A DNA stretch of 17,277 bases from Methylococcaceae bacterium. Lineage in GTDB: Bacteria > Pseudomonadota > Gammaproteobacteria > Methylococcales > Methylomonadaceae. Position numbers and translations under genes: made by a program. Below are positions 7,267 to 14,163 of this stretch, piece by piece (the first letter of the stretch is position 1; every line of letters starts with the position of its first letter). The notes beneath the pieces were generated by a model. It had not been told where the DNA came from and searched no databases. It was given only the letters and a program-made list of their open reading frames with translations. Location of the stretch: the NCBI GenBank assembly GCA_003155565.1, contig PMDM01000243.1:1-17277 (forward strand). Direction: 5' to 3'.

Positions 7267-8379
7267 CTATTGCAGTGTCCGCTCTGTACCCACTTGCGAC
7301 AATTGATAACGTTGCTTGATAGCTTGCGCTAATTGATGGACTGCCATCGCATATTTGTTACTGTTGTTGTAGCGTTTGATTACTTTGAAATTATGATGGA
7401 CGCGCCAATATTCATTGCCTTCATAGGTGCTTAATTCGATGACGGAAGCATCGTAGGAATTACTGGCCTGTTGCGCCACCGGGCCTCTATATTGCCAACC
7501 GCTGCGTGAGAAATAATTAGCCACACTGCCAATGGCATCTTCAGGATGCCATAGATCGCACCGCCCATTGTTATCGAAATCGACACCCAGACGGCGAAAA
7601 CTGCTAGGCATGAATTGCCCCAAACCCATAGCACCAGCCCAAGAACCTACGGGTTCGCGGGGGTTGTAACCTTCGTCCCTAGCCATCAACAAGAAATGCT
7701 CCAGTTCTGACATAAAGTATTTAGAACGCCTGTAGGTATCAAAAGACAGTGTGGTTAAAGCATCGAAAACACAGGTTTTGCCTATATTTTTGCCGAAATA
7801 GGTTTCTACGCCAATGATGGCAACAATATACTCTGGATCAACACTATATGTGATACTGGCCTTGCGAATGGCATCCGCATTATTATTCCAGAATCCTACC
7901 CCATTATTGATGTGTGCATCAGTGAGGAATTTATTACGATAGCGTGTCCAACTGCCTAAGCGCGGTTTTGAAGGGCCGCTGCTGGGCGCAGGGCTTTCCA
8001 AACGGATGACAGAATCCAACCTGTTAGCTTGCGCGAACAATCCTTGCAGATAGGACTCTGAAAACCCATGTGTTTCGACCATGTGCCGAATAAAGTTTTT
8101 TACCGGATAGGAATTGGCATAATTACCTGACGTGCCGTAAGAATCACTGTATGAAGGATTGTAAGAGTCGTAGGTATTAGAAAGCGCTTTGGACTGATAG
8201 GAATTGTAAGGCTGTATAGGTCGAGGTGGCGGTGTAATCGGCCTGATAGGGGCGGTGGCTTGTGGATTATTGATGGTTTCGGGAAACGCGCTGTAATCGG
8301 TGGCTGGATCGCTGGCGCAGCCAGATAATATCAACGCAAAAGCTAGCTTGAATAAGCGTTTATTGAATGAGTTTTTCAC
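7267..8379 (-). CDS. mltB: Membrane-bound lytic murein transglycosylase B (GH103 lipoprotein)
   Basis: MltB cleaves peptidoglycan between MurNAc and GlcNAc with formation of 1,6-anhydroMurNAc, acting as a periplasmic lipoprotein. From the start chosen here the protein has 370 residues. The signal peptide ends in lipobox LILSGC (lipidated Cys21). A Pro/Tyr/Ser/Asn-rich linker runs from about 22 to 90, followed by the catalytic domain. The catalytic glutamate is in IIGVETYFGKN (E192), followed by FDALTTLSFDTYRR, the family block SWAGAMGLGQFMPSSF and DFDNNGRCDLWHPEDAIGSVANYF. The GTG at 8379 is preferred over the more upstream GTG at 8394 because AGGTGG lies 4 nt before it and the signal peptide then starts directly with a basic region (KNSFNKRLFK). 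The long linker is unusual compared with compact MltB proteins. Its anhydromuropeptide products are the substrate type of AmpD encoded nearby. Confidence 0.94.
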   Translation of the reverse strand: MKNSFNKRLFKLAFALILSGCASDPATDYSAFPETINNPQATAPIRPITPPPRPIQPYNSYQSKALSNTYDSYNPSYSDSYGTSGNYANSYPVKNFIRHMVETHGFSESYLQGLFAQANRLDSVIRLESPAPSSGPSKPRLGSWTRYRNKFLTDAHINNGVGFWNNNADAIRKASITYSVDPEYIVAIIGVETYFGKNIGKTCVFDALTTLSFDTYRRSKYFMSELEHFLLMARDEGYNPREPVGSWAGAMGLGQFMPSSFRRLGVDFDNNGRCDLWHPEDAIGSVANYFSRSGWQYRGPVAQQASNSYDASVIELSTYEGNEYWRVHHNFKVIKRYNNSNKYAMAVHQLAQAIKQRYQLSQVGTERTLQ

Positions 8380-8383
8380 GAAA

Positions 8384-8389
8384 CCACCT
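8384..8389 (-). promoter_or_regulatory. Ribosome binding site that decides the mltB start
   Basis: On the minus strand AGGTGG lies 4 nt upstream of the GTG at 8379. The alternative GTG at 8394 would place this sequence inside the coding region and has no comparable site of its own. Confidence 0.6.
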
Positions 8390-8471
8390 GCCACTGCAAA
8401 AATATTAAAACTGTTGCTCCCTTTCTGGGAAACATAAACACTACTTAGCCTTCGCTGTCCAAATTACGCAG

Positions 8472-9185
8472 CTAACAACGGTTGGCTAGCCCTTGTGCTA
8501 TCTCATCCTGCAATTTTTTAATAGTGCTGATCGGGTCTACCGACATACGTATTGGTCTGCCAATAACCACATGATCCGCGCCATTGATAACCGCCTTACG
8601 AGCCGTGGCTATCCGTTTTTGGTCGTCCTCACCGGGTATGCTGGATTCAGGGCGTATCCCAGGTGTCACAACAAGAAAGTTGTTGCCTAATTCATCACGC
8701 AAGGGCTTGGCTTCAAGTGCGGAAGAAACCACACCATCACAGCCCAAGCTGAGCGCCTTTCTGGAGCGGATTAGTACCAAATCCTCAATCGAACCCGTTA
8801 GCCCCATTTGCCGCATGTCGGACTCGTCAAAACTGGTCAGCACAGTAACCGCCAACACTTTAACATTACCACGTTCTAAAAGTGCGGCTTTGATTATCGA
8901 ATCGTTACCGTGTATCGTGGCAAAGGTTACGCCCCGGTCTTTGACTTGTTGGATGGCGAGGTGGACTGTTTCGGGAATATCAAAAAATTTCAGGTCTAGC
9001 ATAACCTTATTGCCACGGTCGATTATGAAATCGACGATACCCCACCAACCTGCCAAAAACAGTTCCAGACCGACTTTAAAAAATTTGATGTCACCATCCA
9101 GCGCTCTAACCCATTGTTTTGCTTCATCAGGGTTAGGGACATCCAGTGCGAAGATGATGCGCTCGTTTAGATTTATATTTTTCAC
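8472..9185 (-). CDS. pyrF: Orotidine 5'-phosphate decarboxylase
   Basis: PyrF decarboxylates OMP to UMP, the last step of de novo pyrimidine synthesis. The 237-residue TIM-barrel protein is complete. Visible active-site parts: ALDVP (D15), FKVGLELF (K37), the catalytic DLKFFDIP (D64, K66, D69), AVTVLTS, GVVSSALEA, VTPGIRPE and VIGRPI near the end, which bind phosphate. The start is a GTG at 9185 with no strong ribosome site nearby. The catalytic block reads DLKFFDIPETV rather than the DLKFHDIPNT form of enteric PyrF, which is still within the family. It is divergent from ampD across a 224-bp gap and is the first gene of the minus-strand run; mltB begins 92 bp downstream, so co-transcription is possible but not certain. 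Confidence 0.96.
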   Translation of the reverse strand: MKNINLNERIIFALDVPNPDEAKQWVRALDGDIKFFKVGLELFLAGWWGIVDFIIDRGNKVMLDLKFFDIPETVHLAIQQVKDRGVTFATIHGNDSIIKAALLERGNVKVLAVTVLTSFDESDMRQMGLTGSIEDLVLIRSRKALSLGCDGVVSSALEAKPLRDELGNNFLVVTPGIRPESSIPGEDDQKRIATARKAVINGADHVVIGRPIRMSVDPISTIKKLQDEIAQGLANRC

Positions 9186-9327
9186 AAGGTCGCCATGTGC
9201 GAGAATTAATTAAAGTTAAAGAATGCTACCACACAACGTAAACTTAAGAAAACTGGCAAAAGGGAAGGATTTTCTATATTTTAGGGCGGTTGATAAGCCA
9301 AATTATCACAATCACGGTTAAAATAAT

Positions 9328-9402
9328 TTAGGTACAAGGCGAAAGGCACAAGGCAAAAAGATGAACGCTGTTTGTGCCTTGTGCCTTTCGCCTTGAGCCT
9401 AA
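9328..9402. repeat. Long inverted repeat made of AAGGC heptamers upstream of ampD
   Basis: Positions 9328-9355 pair with 9375-9402: 28 bp with two mismatches (9333-9334 against 9396-9397), including an uninterrupted 21-bp core (9335-9355 with 9375-9395). The loop is 19 nt. Each arm is made of three near-identical 7-nt units (CAAGGCG, AAAGGCA, CAAGGCA). The hairpin has no following T-tract, so it is not a classical terminator. Its right arm ends 7 nt before the ampD ATG and covers the place where the ribosome would bind. Confidence 0.85.
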
Positions 9403-9409
9403 GAATCAC

Positions 9410-9955
9410 ATGCGCATAGACCAACATTGGCTTAGTGAAGCCAGCCACGTTCCATCACCAAATTTCGATAACCGCGTAGACTCTGACGATATCTCTTTAC
9501 TCGTCATACATTGCATCAGCCTGCCACCGGGTGAATTCGGCAACGCTTGCATAGAGCAGTTATTTTGTAACCGTCTCAATCCTGACGGGCATCCTTATTT
9601 TAAGGAAGTTTTTCAGCTAACGGTGTCGTCGCATCTGGTCATCAAAAGATCTGGAGAGATCGTGCAATACGTTCCGTTTGACAAACGCGCTTGGCACGCT
9701 GGGCAGTCTAGTTATGAAGGTCGTGAGCGCTGCAATGATTTTTCTATCGGCATAGAACTTGAAGGCACTGAAACTATACCTTATACCGAAGCGCAATACC
9801 GTGAACTTGCCGCTGTTGTTAAGACTCTACTGGACACTTACCCCGGATTATCTGCCCAACGGATTACCGGCCACAGCGACATCGCCCCTGGACGAAAGAC
9901 CGATCCAGGCGAATCATTTGACTGGCAGAAATTTTATTGTTTATTGGGGAAATGA
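9410..9955 (+). CDS. ampD: 1,6-anhydro-N-acetylmuramyl-L-alanine amidase AmpD
   Basis: Cytoplasmic zinc amidase that splits anhydroMurNAc from its peptide during cell-wall recycling; in many gammaproteobacteria its loss derepresses AmpR-controlled beta-lactamase. From the ATG at 9410 the product has 181 residues. The zinc ligands H34 (LLVIHCIS), H155 and D165 (GHSDIAPGRKTDPG) are in place, together with K163 and the catalytic-site E116 (IGIELEGT). Position and spacing correspond closely to enterobacterial AmpD (H34, E116, H154, K162, D164). The frame is open back to a GTG at 9374, but those 12 codons are just the arm of the upstream hairpin; the protein starting MRIDQHWLSEA is the usual AmpD N-terminus. 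No strong ribosome site is seen. nhaD follows 79 bp downstream. Confidence 0.95.
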   Translation: MRIDQHWLSEASHVPSPNFDNRVDSDDISLLVIHCISLPPGEFGNACIEQLFCNRLNPDGHPYFKEVFQLTVSSHLVIKRSGEIVQYVPFDKRAWHAGQSSYEGRERCNDFSIGIELEGTETIPYTEAQYRELAAVVKTLLDTYPGLSAQRITGHSDIAPGRKTDPGESFDWQKFYCLLGK

Positions 9956-10034
9956 TGCCAAATTGATAAGATAAGGAAAAATCCATTGAATTTTACTTTA
10001 AATAGCGACGAAACCCGTCCTTAATACGTCTATT

Positions 10035-11600
10035 ATGTTACAGGTTAAAAAAATGCTACTCTGCCAAAAAACCTACCTGATACTGCTCGCCCTGTTTTTG
10101 CCATCTTTGGCAATCGCCGGGGAAGGGACAAATCCCGGGCAACCCTTAGATCTGACCCGGCATTGGGTTGGCTATTTAGCTTTGGTTTTATTTGCCGTTG
10201 CCTATATCCTGGCGATGACAGAGGAAGTGACCGACCTGCGGAAGTCGAAGCCTATGGTGTTTGCGGCGAGCATGATCTGGGTGTTTATTGCCGCCATTTA
10301 TGCCTATGACGGTATGAGCAAACAGTCGGGGCTAGCTTTTCGTTCCGTTCTTGAAGGCTATGCCGAACTGTTCCTGTTCATCATGGTATCAATGACTTAC
10401 TTGAATGCCATGGAAGACCGAAGTGTATTTGAAAGGCTGCGAGTATGGCTGTTGAGCAAAAACTTTAGTTACCGGCAATTATTCTGGATTACTGGTTTCC
10501 AGGCCTTTTTTATTTCGTCGGCTTGCAACAATCTGACTACTGCATTACTGATGGGTTCGGTTATTGTGGCGCTGGGCAAGGATAGCCCGCGTTTTGTCAC
10601 GCTATCTTGTATCAACGTGGTCGTGGCGACTAATGCGGGTGGGTCGTTTAGTCCTTTTGGCGACATCACGACGCTGTTGGTCTGGCAAAAAGGTGTGGTG
10701 CCATTTGGCGATTTCTTTTCTCTGCTAATTCCGGCGCTAGTCAACATGATAGTACCGGCTGTTATTATGCATCACTATATTCCGAAGAAAAGGCCGGAAG
10801 CGGTACTCGAATCGCAGCCGATGAAACGGGGCGGCTGGATTATCATCGGTTTATTTGCATTGACCATTGTAACGTCAGCCTGTTTCGAGAATTTCCTGAG
10901 CCTGCCCCCTGCTGCCGGTATGATGCTGGGACTGACTTACCTGAAGTTTTTTAGCTATTATTTACAAAAAACTTCAGCTAACCAAGACGATTCTGAAGAG
11001 CTAGAAACGGAATCCGAAGCAATATCAGCTAAACAAAAAAACGGTTTAGGCACTTCTACAAACAAAAATGCGACCGGAGAAAAATCCAGTTACATCGACT
11101 ATTTTGCCCCCATGAAAGCCATGAACACAGCGCGATACAGGGCGGAAATGATAGACCAACCTTTTGATGTGTTTCATAAAGTCGCCAACCTGGAATGGGA
11201 TACCCTGCTGTTCTTCTACGGTGTCATGGTGGCCGTCGGCGGATTGAGTTTTATCGGTTATCTGGGCTTGGCATCCCAGGTTTTATATGTCGGACTTGAT
11301 CCTTCGGTGGCCAATATCTTAGTCGGCTTTGCTTCTGCGTTTGTTGATAACGGCACCATCATGCTGGCAGTATTGACGATGGCTCCGGATATTTCCCAAG
11401 GACAGTGGTTGCTGGTGACACTGACCGCCGGAGTAGGCGGCAGTTTGTTGGCGGTAGGTTCTGCTGCGGTAGTCGGTTTAATTGGTCAGGCAAAAGGGAT
11501 TTATACCTTTACCAGCCATTTTAAATGGACTCCAGCAATCGGTTTAGGTTATCTGGCAAGCATTGCCACGCATTTTCTTTTGAATGGGCGTTACTTCTAA
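10035..11600 (+). CDS. nhaD: Na+/H+ antiporter NhaD family (ion transporter superfamily)
   Basis: An inner-membrane protein of 521 residues with many hydrophobic helices, of the NhaD family of Na+(Li+)/H+ antiporters. Signatures: HWVGYLALVLFAVAYILAMTEE near the N-terminus, SACNNLTTALLMGS, VVVATNAGGSFSPFGDITTLLVWQKG (the Gly/Ser/Pro-rich discontinuous-helix motif), SAFVDNGTIMLAVL and GVGGSLLAVGSAAVVGL. The N-terminus resembles a cleavable signal (LILLALFLPSLAIAGEG), as in other NhaD proteins. A hydrophilic, charged loop of roughly 70 residues (about 310-375) interrupts the membrane part and is longer than that of the second copy at the window end. An alternative ATG at 10053 has AGG 8 nt upstream and is perhaps the true start (515 residues). 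NhaD exports sodium in exchange for protons. About 63% of its last 135 residues are identical to the second copy by manual count. Confidence 0.93.
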   Translation: MLQVKKMLLCQKTYLILLALFLPSLAIAGEGTNPGQPLDLTRHWVGYLALVLFAVAYILAMTEEVTDLRKSKPMVFAASMIWVFIAAIYAYDGMSKQSGLAFRSVLEGYAELFLFIMVSMTYLNAMEDRSVFERLRVWLLSKNFSYRQLFWITGFQAFFISSACNNLTTALLMGSVIVALGKDSPRFVTLSCINVVVATNAGGSFSPFGDITTLLVWQKGVVPFGDFFSLLIPALVNMIVPAVIMHHYIPKKRPEAVLESQPMKRGGWIIIGLFALTIVTSACFENFLSLPPAAGMMLGLTYLKFFSYYLQKTSANQDDSEELETESEAISAKQKNGLGTSTNKNATGEKSSYIDYFAPMKAMNTARYRAEMIDQPFDVFHKVANLEWDTLLFFYGVMVAVGGLSFIGYLGLASQVLYVGLDPSVANILVGFASAFVDNGTIMLAVLTMAPDISQGQWLLVTLTAGVGGSLLAVGSAAVVGLIGQAKGIYTFTSHFKWTPAIGLGYLASIATHFLLNGRYF

Positions 11601-11682
11601 AAAAATAAATATTTTTGGTTCATCCGGGATTCAGCCCCTGGTTGTTATTCTGTGCCCAATATTTCTATCACGGGAGAAAACC

Positions 11683-12405
11683 ATGAACACACTGACTAAA
11701 AAAATCGTTCTTTCGGGTTTGGTAGTATTGTTGTCTGCTTGCGCTCATTATCCAAACAATTACAGCAGCTATCCAAGTAATGGCTCTTATTATTCTGGTT
11801 CAAATTACCCTGGTTCTTATCCTTCCAGCTATGGTAATTACCAGAACAATAATTACCCTCGGTATCCAGCCCAATCAGGATATGGCGGTTATGGCAGGCC
11901 ATATAGCGGTTATCCTTCTAATAATAATTACTATCAAAACAATAATTATTACAACCGTCCTCAGCCCCAAAATTATCCATCGCCTGGTTACAGGCATCAA
12001 GGCGGCGGCTCGTTTGATCTCCATAGGGATCACGATAACCACCATCAAAACGGGGGCGGCTGGCAAAACGGCAACAACCAGCCGCAGCCTGGAAGCCGAC
12101 CTATGATCGGTCATCATCAAGGTTGGCAAAATCCTCCGGCACATAGAGAGGGTCAACCTGACGGAGGCGGGTCAGGTCATCATGGGAATGGCTTCAATCA
12201 ACAACCAAACGAGGGTAGCTGGCAAGGCCACAATAACCAACCGCAACAGCATGTCCAGGTTCACCATAACGACGGAGGTCGTTCGAATTTCGGAGTTATG
12301 AATGAGCCCATACACCAACAACCTGTGCAGTCGGGGCAAAGTGGAAATCGTAATGACAATGGCAATAACCATCAGCATAGACAACAGAAACAAGACGACA
12401 GGTAG
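11683..12405 (+). CDS. Low-complexity Tyr/Asn/Gly/His/Gln-rich lipoprotein, function unknown
   Basis: A 240-residue protein whose signal peptide (MNTLTKKIVLSGLVVLLSAC) ends in a lipobox with lipidated Cys20. The mature part is low complexity. Residues about 22-110 are Tyr/Ser/Asn/Pro/Gly-rich with irregular repeats of YPSN, NNYY and YPS types. From about 110 to the end the protein is dominated by His, Gln, Asn and Gly (for instance HHQNGGGWQNGNNQPQPG). There is no recognisable enzymatic domain and hardly any hydrophobic residue, so it is probably disordered. The ATG at 11683 has GGGAG 6 nt upstream; the frame is open for 33 codons further 5', overlapping nhaD, but that extension would destroy the signal peptide. 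The clusters of histidine could bind metal ions, which is only an inference. A hairpin terminator candidate follows 28 bp after the stop. Confidence 0.75.
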   Translation: MNTLTKKIVLSGLVVLLSACAHYPNNYSSYPSNGSYYSGSNYPGSYPSSYGNYQNNNYPRYPAQSGYGGYGRPYSGYPSNNNYYQNNNYYNRPQPQNYPSPGYRHQGGGSFDLHRDHDNHHQNGGGWQNGNNQPQPGSRPMIGHHQGWQNPPAHREGQPDGGGSGHHGNGFNQQPNEGSWQGHNNQPQQHVQVHHNDGGRSNFGVMNEPIHQQPVQSGQSGNRNDNGNNHQHRQQKQDDR

Positions 12406-12433
12406 GCAAATTTCTTTGATGACACGATAACGA

Positions 12434-12463
12434 TTTCCCCGCTTGTTGTTGCAAACGGGGAAA
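12434..12463 (+). terminator. Candidate transcription terminator after the lipoprotein gene
   Basis: Arms TTTCCCCG and CGGGGAAA, extended inward by TTG/CAA past one mismatch, with a 6-nt loop. The downstream sequence is pyrimidine-rich (ACTTCTTTC) but lacks a true T-run, so efficiency is uncertain. Confidence 0.5.
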
Positions 12464-12501
12464 ACTTCTTTCAAACGTTTTTTCAATACGTTACCATCCA
12501 A

Positions 12502-12527
12502 GTTTGACGGCACTTAAGCCGCCAAAC
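12502..12527. other. Short inverted repeat, possible second terminator hairpin or binding site
   Basis: GTTTGACGGC (12502-12511) pairs with GCCGCCAAAC (12518-12527), 10 bp with one mismatch and a 6-nt loop. No T-tract follows on the plus strand; on the minus strand the sequence beyond it holds a run of six As, not Ts. Role unknown. Confidence 0.4.
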
Positions 12528-12584
12528 CGGTTAATCCTTAGTGTTCAAAACAGGTTATCCTGCCTTTTTTAAATTCATATTAGC

Positions 12585-12736
12585 TAAGGAAACCCTGAAC
12601 TTGTGGTTCCACTCATGGTTCGACAAGCTCACCACGGACGGAATCACAAGCTCACCACGAACGGAATCAATCCGTTACCGTTCGTCCTGAGCCTGTCGAA
12701 GGAAGCCTGTCGAAGGACTTATTCAGAGATTCCTTA
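12585..12736. repeat. MITE-like dispersed repeat, copy 2 (152 bp)
   Basis: Second copy of the element at 4807-4954, in the opposite orientation. Ends are TAAGGAA (from 12585) and TTCCTTA (to 12736), and the inverted similarity continues inward imperfectly (TAAGGAAACCCTGAA against TAAGGAATCTCTGAA). This copy contains two internal tandem duplications absent from copy 1: a 23-bp unit at 12623-12645 and 12646-12668 with one mismatch, and a perfect 14-bp unit at 12690-12703 and 12704-12717. It lies 164 bp before the coiled-coil membrane-protein gene. Confidence 0.8.
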
Positions 12737-12900
12737 ACTATTTGTTCTGCAATAGCTTTGAATAACATCGACAAGGTGTTTGCATTTGCCCGGTGTATCG
12801 CCTAAACTTCGGCTCTGGTTTAAAACCTCATTTCGAACTCGTTATGACACAACCGACTGATTTATAAGATCGCTTTGATAACAACTATAAAAAACACGCG

Positions 12901-14160
12901 ATGGAAAATCGACTCCTTACACAGCTAAAAAGCGGCGGTATTGGCCGATTGATCAATATTACCCAGACTCTGTTTGTTAGTTTGCTGCGGATTTGGTCTA
13001 TCCCCATCGTGCTGCTGCTCAGTCTGGCATCAGGATTTACCACATTTTATGGTATGTCCTATTTTATTACCCCCTGGATTGCACTGATTATTACTGTCGC
13101 CATTCAATCCATTATCGTCATTTGCTCATTTGAACTCGCTGGCATCCACCTCAAAGCCAACCGACTTCGCTATTCCAGCGTATTGGTTTCGCTGATTATT
13201 GCTTTCGTGGCTTCGATGGCGTTTTCTTATTTCAAATTCTACGAAATATCAGAACACGATACGATCCGTATCGAACGCATCAATGAAGTGGGAAATCAGG
13301 TCGATGCATATTTAGAAAAACTGGTCGTGGTAAAAAGCAGCCTTTTAGCGCAACAGAAGCAGGAATTGGAAAAGCTGGCAAAGGAAATGTCCCAAGCCTA
13401 CTTCGGCATCCATCCTGATATTCCACCGCAATACAAAAATGAAGTCGGTGAAGGGCCGGTGTGGCGGCATGTCAACTCGATTTATCAGGACAAAAAAGCG
13501 CAGTTAGCGCAACTCGAACAACAATTCGTCCTGGTTGACCAGTCCATTGCCACGCTTCAAGTTGGCCTGAACAAGCTGGACAGTGACACTGCCCATAGTG
13601 AGGAAGCCTATCAGGAGGTTTCTCAGGGCTTACATAAGGTACAACTGGAATTTAACCAGTTAACCGCCAAGTACCGCAGCGATTTGCCCTCTGCGCCTAT
13701 CCTGATGACCTATTCGCAGTTTACGGAAACGGTCAAACCCTCGGTCAATAACTTGCCCAAATTCACCTTGTTTCCCTTGATTATCGCCGGGATGGTGGAT
13801 TTTTTTACCGTCTTGCTATCGTATCGCCTGGAATTTGCAGCACCCGGCCCATTGACCGAACGGGAGGAAGAGCTGGTCTTTGAATGCCTAAAACAATTTA
13901 GCGAATTCCGTATCAATGAAAATGATGCCGTGGAAATCATCATTGAAAAAACCGACATCGAACGCGCCCGGCATTATGTCGATTGGCCGCGAATGTTTGC
14001 CGTTGGCCTATTGTTAAGCCGTGGGTTTTTGCGTAAGGTGGATGAACGGCGCGTGGAATTCGCACCAAACCTTTACCCGCTAATCGCCGAGAAAATGGGA
14101 GATAAATTGCAAAAAATTAAAGCCCAGACAGCCATGCAAAACAACACACGCAACGGTTAA
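12901..14160 (+). CDS. Four-helix membrane protein with central coiled coil, function unknown
   Basis: A 419-residue protein I do not recognise. Hydrophobic helices lie at about 33-52, 56-80, 91-112 and 290-308. Basic residues in the N-terminus and in the loop after helix 2 (HLKANRLR) suggest N-in topology, which puts the long segment 113-286 in the periplasm and the C-terminus (309-419) in the cytoplasm. The long segment is helical and coiled-coil-like at about 120-165 and 195-258 (KKAQLAQLEQQ, EEAYQEVSQGLHKVQLEFNQL). The cytoplasmic tail (LTEREEELVFECLKQF, then VEIIIEKTDIERARHYVDW, LLLSRGFLRKVDERRVEF) looks like a small folded, perhaps winged-helix-like domain, but I see no definite motif. 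The architecture recalls DUF4407-type proteins; this is only a resemblance. The stop is 3 bp before the SPFH-like gene, so the two are one operon. No strong ribosome site precedes the ATG. Confidence 0.7.
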   Translation: MENRLLTQLKSGGIGRLINITQTLFVSLLRIWSIPIVLLLSLASGFTTFYGMSYFITPWIALIITVAIQSIIVICSFELAGIHLKANRLRYSSVLVSLIIAFVASMAFSYFKFYEISEHDTIRIERINEVGNQVDAYLEKLVVVKSSLLAQQKQELEKLAKEMSQAYFGIHPDIPPQYKNEVGEGPVWRHVNSIYQDKKAQLAQLEQQFVLVDQSIATLQVGLNKLDSDTAHSEEAYQEVSQGLHKVQLEFNQLTAKYRSDLPSAPILMTYSQFTETVKPSVNNLPKFTLFPLIIAGMVDFFTVLLSYRLEFAAPGPLTEREEELVFECLKQFSEFRINENDAVEIIIEKTDIERARHYVDWPRMFAVGLLLSRGFLRKVDERRVEFAPNLYPLIAEKMGDKLQKIKAQTAMQNNTRNG

Positions 14161-14163
14161 GGT

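Larger units (their letters stand above)
12406..12900. other. 495-bp intergenic region with hairpins and a MITE-like repeat
   Basis: No gene longer than a few codons is credible here. The region holds a terminator-like hairpin (12434-12463), a second short hairpin (12502-12527), the second copy of the small TIR-bounded repeat (12585-12736), and about 164 bp of AT-rich leader before the membrane-protein gene at 12901. I looked for -35/-10 pairs in that leader and found only weak matches. Confidence 0.7.

Noticed and set aside
8472..9185. Horizontal origin of pyrF because of its DIPET catalytic block
   Set aside because: The variant is within normal family variation, and base composition does not differ visibly from its neighbours.
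9290..9324. A promoter TTGATA...TAAAAT upstream of ampD
   Set aside because: The two boxes are 23 bp apart, too far for a normal sigma-70 promoter; the short TGATAA/TTATCA inverted repeat in between is also within chance expectation.
9374..9409. An N-terminal extension of ampD by 12 codons from a GTG
   Set aside because: These codons are just the right arm of the AAGGC hairpin; AmpD proteins normally begin at the residue encoded at 9410.
11601..11616. AT-only hairpin AAAAATA-AA-TATTTTT after nhaD as a terminator
   Set aside because: The stem contains no GC pairs and has a 2-nt loop, so it would not act as an intrinsic terminator.
11584..11682. A start for the low-complexity lipoprotein at 11584, overlapping nhaD
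   Set aside because: It would put the signal peptide in the interior of the protein; the ATG at 11683 has a good ribosome site and directly starts the signal peptide.
11780..12513. Long alternative frames on both strands across the lipoprotein gene
   Set aside because: They are by-products of the low-complexity AAT/CAT-rich codons, giving Ile/Thr-rich or Val/Ile-rich nonsense without domains; the lipoprotein frame has a signal peptide and ribosome site.
12780..12808. A possible sigma-70 promoter (TTGCAT, 17-bp spacer, TAAACT) ahead of the membrane-protein gene
   Set aside because: Only three and four of six bases match the consensus, no better than chance in an AT-rich leader.
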